A stretch of DNA of 10,202 nucleotides, taken from NCBI GenBank assembly GCA_014885115.2, contig WKLE02001260.1:46886-57087 (forward strand), in the 5' to 3' direction. Below are positions 6,953 to 10,202 of the stretch, piece by piece. The position numbers and the translations under genes were made by a program. The number at the start of each line of letters is the position of its first letter. The first letter of the stretch is position 1. Origin of the DNA: Asterionellopsis glacialis. Taxonomy: Eukaryota > Bacillariophyta > Plagiogrammaphyceae > Rhaphoneidales > Asterionellopsidaceae. The notes below the pieces were generated by a model. It made no database searches. It was not told the DNA's origin and saw nothing but the letters and a program-made list of their open reading frames with translations.

Positions 6953-8467
6953 ATGATTCAGCGTCGAGTTGCACCACCAACAAAAAAAAGTATTAATATT
7001 GAAGAGACTCACCAAACAAGTAGAGCAGCAGTTCAAAAGGAAGAAGACGATGATAAGAATCACAAAAGAAGAAAAGCAAAAAAACAATTAGACCGTTCCA
7101 TGAAATGTGTACACATTGGTCTTGGTTTGATTGTACTTGCCTATGTTGTTTTTTTCGCTGAAGAAAGTGACCTAGAAAGTCGATATGAGAAGAATGATAG
7201 TGACAGGAACAACAGCAACATCAACAACCTAAGAAGAAATAATGAAGTTGTTGGAAATACTCTCATCAAGAATCATCACCCCATAAGAAGCAAACGATCT
7301 AATCGTTTTCCAAAGTACGGTACAGAAGAATTCAATCGTCAATGTCCTTGGGTAGAAGTCACAGACGAACAAGTTAAGAATTGTACTGTATTCTTTCGTC
7401 CTCCTGGAAAAACAACAGAAGGACTTAGTTCATGGGTTGGTCTTGTAGCACAAAATTTTCTTGTAGCAAGACAGGCTGGTTGTCAAATTAAATTTGACTA
7501 TGGTAAAGATGTAAATATATATGATACCCTGAGACCATTCCCAAATGCTCATCCATATAATAATTGGATCATTCCCAAAGATTTTGAATGTTTACCAGAA
7601 AACAATTGTTTCAACTTTCGTCAAACGAAAGAAATAGAACAAGCTGCCAAATTAGAGTATCCATTACAACATGTTCCCATCTATAGGCACATATATAAGC
7701 CTATAGGTCGAAAACTATACTCACACAATACATTCAAACCACTAGAACAACGTTTGCCACACTTTCAACTTGAAACTGGTATGGCATGTGCTTTGGGTGG
7801 ATTATTTCATTTACCATCAAGTTTGTCGAATTATGAACCTGATTTATTTACATCCCTCTTACCCAAACTACAAGATAAACAAACACTTGTTATGTCATTG
7901 TATATTCGAACTGGCCATACCGATGTTATGGCACTGGAAGAAGAAAAGCATGGGAAAGTGGATTATCACAACAGTGAAGGTGGCTCTCGCTCCTTTGGTG
8001 GATATGCAAAATGTGCACTGCATTTAGAACAAGAATATTTATCGGGGCGCATTGACACGAATAACGACGGTGACGATTCTTCGTCTTTAACCATTCAATC
8101 TATTTCTCGTATATTGTGGCTTATTGTAACTGACTCACCCAAATTAAAGAGTTCCATAAAAGATCAATTTGATGGGAAAAGTATTGTTCCACCCATCGTT
8201 ACCAACAACAACAACAAAAATAATATTACAAGAGAAGTTATTGGGAGTCGATCACTTGGAATACATTCACGTACTACACGAAATATATCAAAATCAGACT
8301 TTGCAGATAGCTTTTTAGATTGGTTTTTAATTGGTGAATCAGACATGGTAATTGATAAGTTAAGTGCCTACACATTTGGAGAAACAGGATCATTACGGAC
8401 AGCCAGACCAGTTTACAATATAAAAACAAATCCTTGTTCCAAGATTACCTTTATAAAGGATGATTAA
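6953..8467 (+). CDS. Type II membrane protein, fucosyltransferase-like (probable GT-B fold)
   Basis: This 504-residue protein has a basic, Lys/Arg-rich cytoplasmic N-terminus (RRKAKK at 39-44) and one signal-anchor helix at about 51-68 (VHIGLGLIVLAYVVFF). An Asn-rich stem (about 70-118) and a luminal domain follow, the layout of Golgi glycosyltransferases. The luminal part contains SSWVGLVAQNFLVARQAGC with FDYGKDVNIYDTLRPF (159-196). It then has SLYIRTGHTD (315-324), like the (H/Y)xRxxD block of alpha-1,6/O-fucosyltransferases, and LWLIVTDSP (389-397). The end, DWFLIGESDMVIDKLSAYTF with GETGSL, resembles the acceptor/nucleotide block near the end of these enzymes. Sequons at Asn86, Asn143, Asn424 and Asn444 fit a luminal location. 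Fucosyl transfer from GDP-fucose is my inference; the donor and acceptor are unknown. An in-frame TAG at 6881 makes this ATG the first in frame. The protein looks complete. Confidence 0.55.
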   Translation: MIQRRVAPPTKKSINIEETHQTSRAAVQKEEDDDKNHKRRKAKKQLDRSMKCVHIGLGLIVLAYVVFFAEESDLESRYEKNDSDRNNSNINNLRRNNEVVGNTLIKNHHPIRSKRSNRFPKYGTEEFNRQCPWVEVTDEQVKNCTVFFRPPGKTTEGLSSWVGLVAQNFLVARQAGCQIKFDYGKDVNIYDTLRPFPNAHPYNNWIIPKDFECLPENNCFNFRQTKEIEQAAKLEYPLQHVPIYRHIYKPIGRKLYSHNTFKPLEQRLPHFQLETGMACALGGLFHLPSSLSNYEPDLFTSLLPKLQDKQTLVMSLYIRTGHTDVMALEEEKHGKVDYHNSEGGSRSFGGYAKCALHLEQEYLSGRIDTNNDGDDSSSLTIQSISRILWLIVTDSPKLKSSIKDQFDGKSIVPPIVTNNNNKNNITREVIGSRSLGIHSRTTRNISKSDFADSFLDWFLIGESDMVIDKLSAYTFGETGSLRTARPVYNIKTNPCSKITFIKDD

Positions 8468-8908
8468 AATATAAATAACAAGGAAACTTGACCACAGTCA
8501 CAGTCAAAGCCACAATAAAGATAAACCAGCAAGCAATATCAATACCACAACGACATAATAGCAAGAAATAATTCTATATGCTTTCATCGAGAGACATTAC
8601 GTTTCACAAATCAAAACAAATTAGCCTATAGACTTTATAGCATTAGATGGTGTGTTCATCTCATATTCTATTTTCTTGATATGGAGTTGTTGTCTATTTC
8701 CAAAAAAATGTTGTAGGTGTATCGTGGAAGTGTTTATACCAATGAATGAAGTTACAATATATACTGTAACTATTTTACAAAACTTTCAATTTTCTCATTG
8801 TCCCTGATTGATACATTATTTGTCAGACTTTAAATCTTCTCAAGAAGCAGAGACGGCTCATTTCCGTAAACTACTGTAGTCTTCTCTACCTTTCCTCGAG
8901 GTAATCCT
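8468..8908. other. Intergenic spacer between convergent genes, with a candidate poly(A) signal
   Basis: This spacer should carry the two 3' UTRs. An AATAAA at 8514-8519, about 47 bp after the plus-strand stop codon, is a candidate polyadenylation signal for the glycosyltransferase-like gene. A 20-bp near-palindrome lies at 8751-8770 (GTTACA ... TGTAAC, with one mismatched pair inside). No AATAAA was found for the minus-strand gene. No coding frame of note is present. Confidence 0.55.
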
Positions 8909-9973
8909 CTAAATATTACTGACATCCATACCAGCTTCTCGTCGTTCTGTAACTTCTCCAACCATCCGTCCTAAAAAGATACCACGAGTTCTTTGACCAA
9001 CACGTCCATTCTTCTTCATTACAATACATATACCTTCCGAAGTTACATCAACACCCTGTTCACGTGCTTCGCGTGTTTCATCATCAATCACAGACTTCCA
9101 ATTATTCCCCACTGGAAATGCTAGACATGTTGCTGGTATAGATGATAGCTGATCTTCTAACGAAGGTGATATACCCTGTGGCATTACAACTGGTATAACC
9201 ACTAAATCATTGTAGGTAAGTTCCTCTTGTAACATTTGGGTATCTTTTAAAATTTGATTAATTTTTTCTTCCCCCGCAATAGCAATTACAACACGTTTGT
9301 CAATTCCACGACCACGACGTAAGTCTGCCAATGTTTTGACTGTTGTTGTTCTAGTAGGGACTCCACCATCACCACCACCCTTGCTGTCATTGTCTCCCAA
9401 CAACAATTCAGTTGATCCACGGATATTAAGTTTGGCCAATGTAGCACCCTTCTGTGCACGTTTTAATCTTGATTCTTCTGCCTTTACATCGCGTTGAAAT
9501 AAAAATGCAATCACAACCAAACCACCAACATCTATCATAGCATTGGTGACACTTTCATTCATTAAATCTGTATTTACGCCTGACAATGCTGCCGCTATGC
9601 GTGCAACAGATATTAAAAGACTATTAAGTGCACCAGCAGCTGTGGATGCATAAAAGAAATATCGTACCTTACGAAATGGTGATTCTGCTTCTTCACGTAA
9701 TCGTATTTCACGACTATAATATTGTTGTTGGTCTCTATCTTGATTAGTATTGTTGTTATTATCTGAATTCGACAAATGCTGTTGCAATACTTCCATACGA
9801 CGATGAAGAGTACTAAACGTATGTTGTGTAGTTTGCTGCATCGTTATGCCTTTTTTCTTTCGAAGAAGAACCGGATTCGTAGTAGAAAATGCTTGTGAAG
9901 AAATGAAACAACAAGTCAAGCAAATCATAATCACAAGTAAGATTTTCAAACATCGTGTCATAATGACCATCAT
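8909..9973 (-). CDS. Plastid-targeted LPA1/LPA3/Rep27-type (DUF3493) photosystem II assembly protein
   Basis: This 354-residue protein starts with a hydrophobic signal peptide (about 6-28) ending SSQA, followed by Phe29 and a basic stretch (FSTTNPVLLRKKKG). This is the diatom ASAFAP-type bipartite signal for import into the secondary plastid. The conserved domain begins LREEAESPFRKVRYFFYAST (92-111). It has two membrane spans, about 106-130 (through SLLISVARIAAAL) and 142-161 (NAMIDVGGLVVIAFLFQRD), then a charged QRDVKAEESRLKRAQK. The soluble C-terminal part contains RVVIAIAGEE, LVVIPVVMPQG, EGICIVMKKNGRVGQRTRG and a final GEVTERREAG. In plants and green algae the LPA1, LPA3 and Rep27 proteins of this family aid photosystem II assembly or repair in thylakoids. 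Which member this corresponds to cannot be settled by eye. An in-frame TGA at 9986-9988 makes the ATG at 9973 the first; Met2 and Met5 are close alternatives. A Gly/Asp-rich insert sits at 192-205. Confidence 0.8.
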   Translation of the reverse strand: MMVIMTRCLKILLVIMICLTCCFISSQAFSTTNPVLLRKKKGITMQQTTQHTFSTLHRRMEVLQQHLSNSDNNNNTNQDRDQQQYYSREIRLREEAESPFRKVRYFFYASTAAGALNSLLISVARIAAALSGVNTDLMNESVTNAMIDVGGLVVIAFLFQRDVKAEESRLKRAQKGATLAKLNIRGSTELLLGDNDSKGGGDGGVPTRTTTVKTLADLRRGRGIDKRVVIAIAGEEKINQILKDTQMLQEELTYNDLVVIPVVMPQGISPSLEDQLSSIPATCLAFPVGNNWKSVIDDETREAREQGVDVTSEGICIVMKKNGRVGQRTRGIFLGRMVGEVTERREAGMDVSNI

Positions 9974-10042
9974 GATTATATTATTTCATAAAAGAGGTGT
10001 TTGGCTTTGTCTCTTTATTATAAATGCGTTACCTATCTTTCC

Positions 10043-10084
10043 AGAGCATATAAACTGCGAGTGCTTTTTTAGAGAGCATAAACT
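10043..10084 (-). promoter_or_regulatory. Possible core promoter region of the plastid protein gene, with a short direct repeat
   Basis: On the minus strand, TTTATATGC lies about 75-80 bp before the start codon and is TATA-like. The underlying plus-strand sequence AGAGCATA followed by an AAACT occurs twice, at 10043 and 10073, 30 bp apart. This is weak evidence: diatom core promoters often lack a TATA box, and the match is short. Confidence 0.25.
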
Positions 10085-10153
10085 CATGCATGTCGCAGGT
10101 CCAGTCCTAAGAAAGGGGTGCATAACAACAAAAAGTTCTATTTCAATGAGAAA

Positions 10154-10177
10154 AACGGGCGTGTTGGGACGCCCGTT
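10154..10177. repeat. GC-rich perfect hairpin near the right edge
   Basis: AACGGGCGT (10154-10162), a 6-base loop GTTGGG, then ACGCCCGTT (10169-10177) form a perfect 9-bp stem. It stands out against the AT-rich background. An 8-bp palindrome GCGTACGC follows at 10180-10187. It lies about 180 bp upstream of the plastid protein gene, so it could be in a shared upstream region or belong to a neighbouring gene beyond the window. Its role is unknown. Confidence 0.7.
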
Positions 10178-10202
10178 GAGCGTACGCAGTAAATTACGTC
10201 AC

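Noticed and set aside
2415..10201. TGACGT/ACGTCA hexamers, known from CO2/cAMP-responsive elements of a diatom carbonic anhydrase promoter, at about 2415, 2493, 5861, 6527 and 10196.
   Set aside because: About five occurrences in 10 kb on both strands is what chance predicts, and one lies inside a coding region. No clustering upstream of a single gene is convincing.
1..10202. CRISPR array, prokaryotic operon, integron or defence island.
   Set aside because: The only tandem repeat is a two-copy 129-bp duplication without spacers, and all recognisable genes are eukaryotic nuclear genes.

Overview
The window looks like nuclear DNA from a photosynthetic stramenopile, most likely a diatom. The DNA is AT-rich. 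The genes are intron-free and carry Asn, Thr and Asp runs. One protein begins with a signal peptide followed by an A|F junction and a basic, Ser/Thr-containing stretch, which is the bipartite pre-sequence used to enter secondary red plastids. Nothing points to a prokaryote: there are no operons and no ribosome binding sites. I cannot name the genus.

Layout. Positions 1-531 (perhaps to about 661) hold the decayed middle part of a piggyBac-type transposase, open at the left edge and broken by an in-frame TGA. Positions 695-948 hold a head-to-tail duplication of a 129-bp unit. From about 950 to 2844 there is no convincing gene. That stretch is full of GTAC tetramers, CCAGGTA-type motifs and short perfect inverted repeats, and it looks like transposon-derived or repeat-derived DNA.

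The right three quarters hold four single-exon genes. (1) A plus-strand NASP/Sim3/Hif1-like histone chaperone (2845-4614). (2) A minus-strand protein with a CENP-B-type helix-turn-helix but no transposase domain (5128-6072). (3) A plus-strand type II membrane protein that resembles fucosyltransferase-like GT-B enzymes (6953-8467). (4) A minus-strand plastid-targeted membrane protein of the LPA1/LPA3/Rep27 (DUF3493) type, linked to photosystem II assembly (8909-9973). Genes 1 and 2 converge, 2 and 3 diverge across an 880-bp spacer, and 3 and 4 converge.

The genes do not form an obvious pathway. They are a histone chaperone, a probable chromatin or DNA-binding protein, a secretory-pathway enzyme and a photosystem assembly factor, in ordinary eukaryotic order. 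I see no defence system, CRISPR array, tRNA, rRNA or gene cluster. The points most worth following are the orphan glycosyltransferase-like protein, the solo CENP-B-type protein, the GTAC-rich block and the GC-rich hairpin near the right edge.
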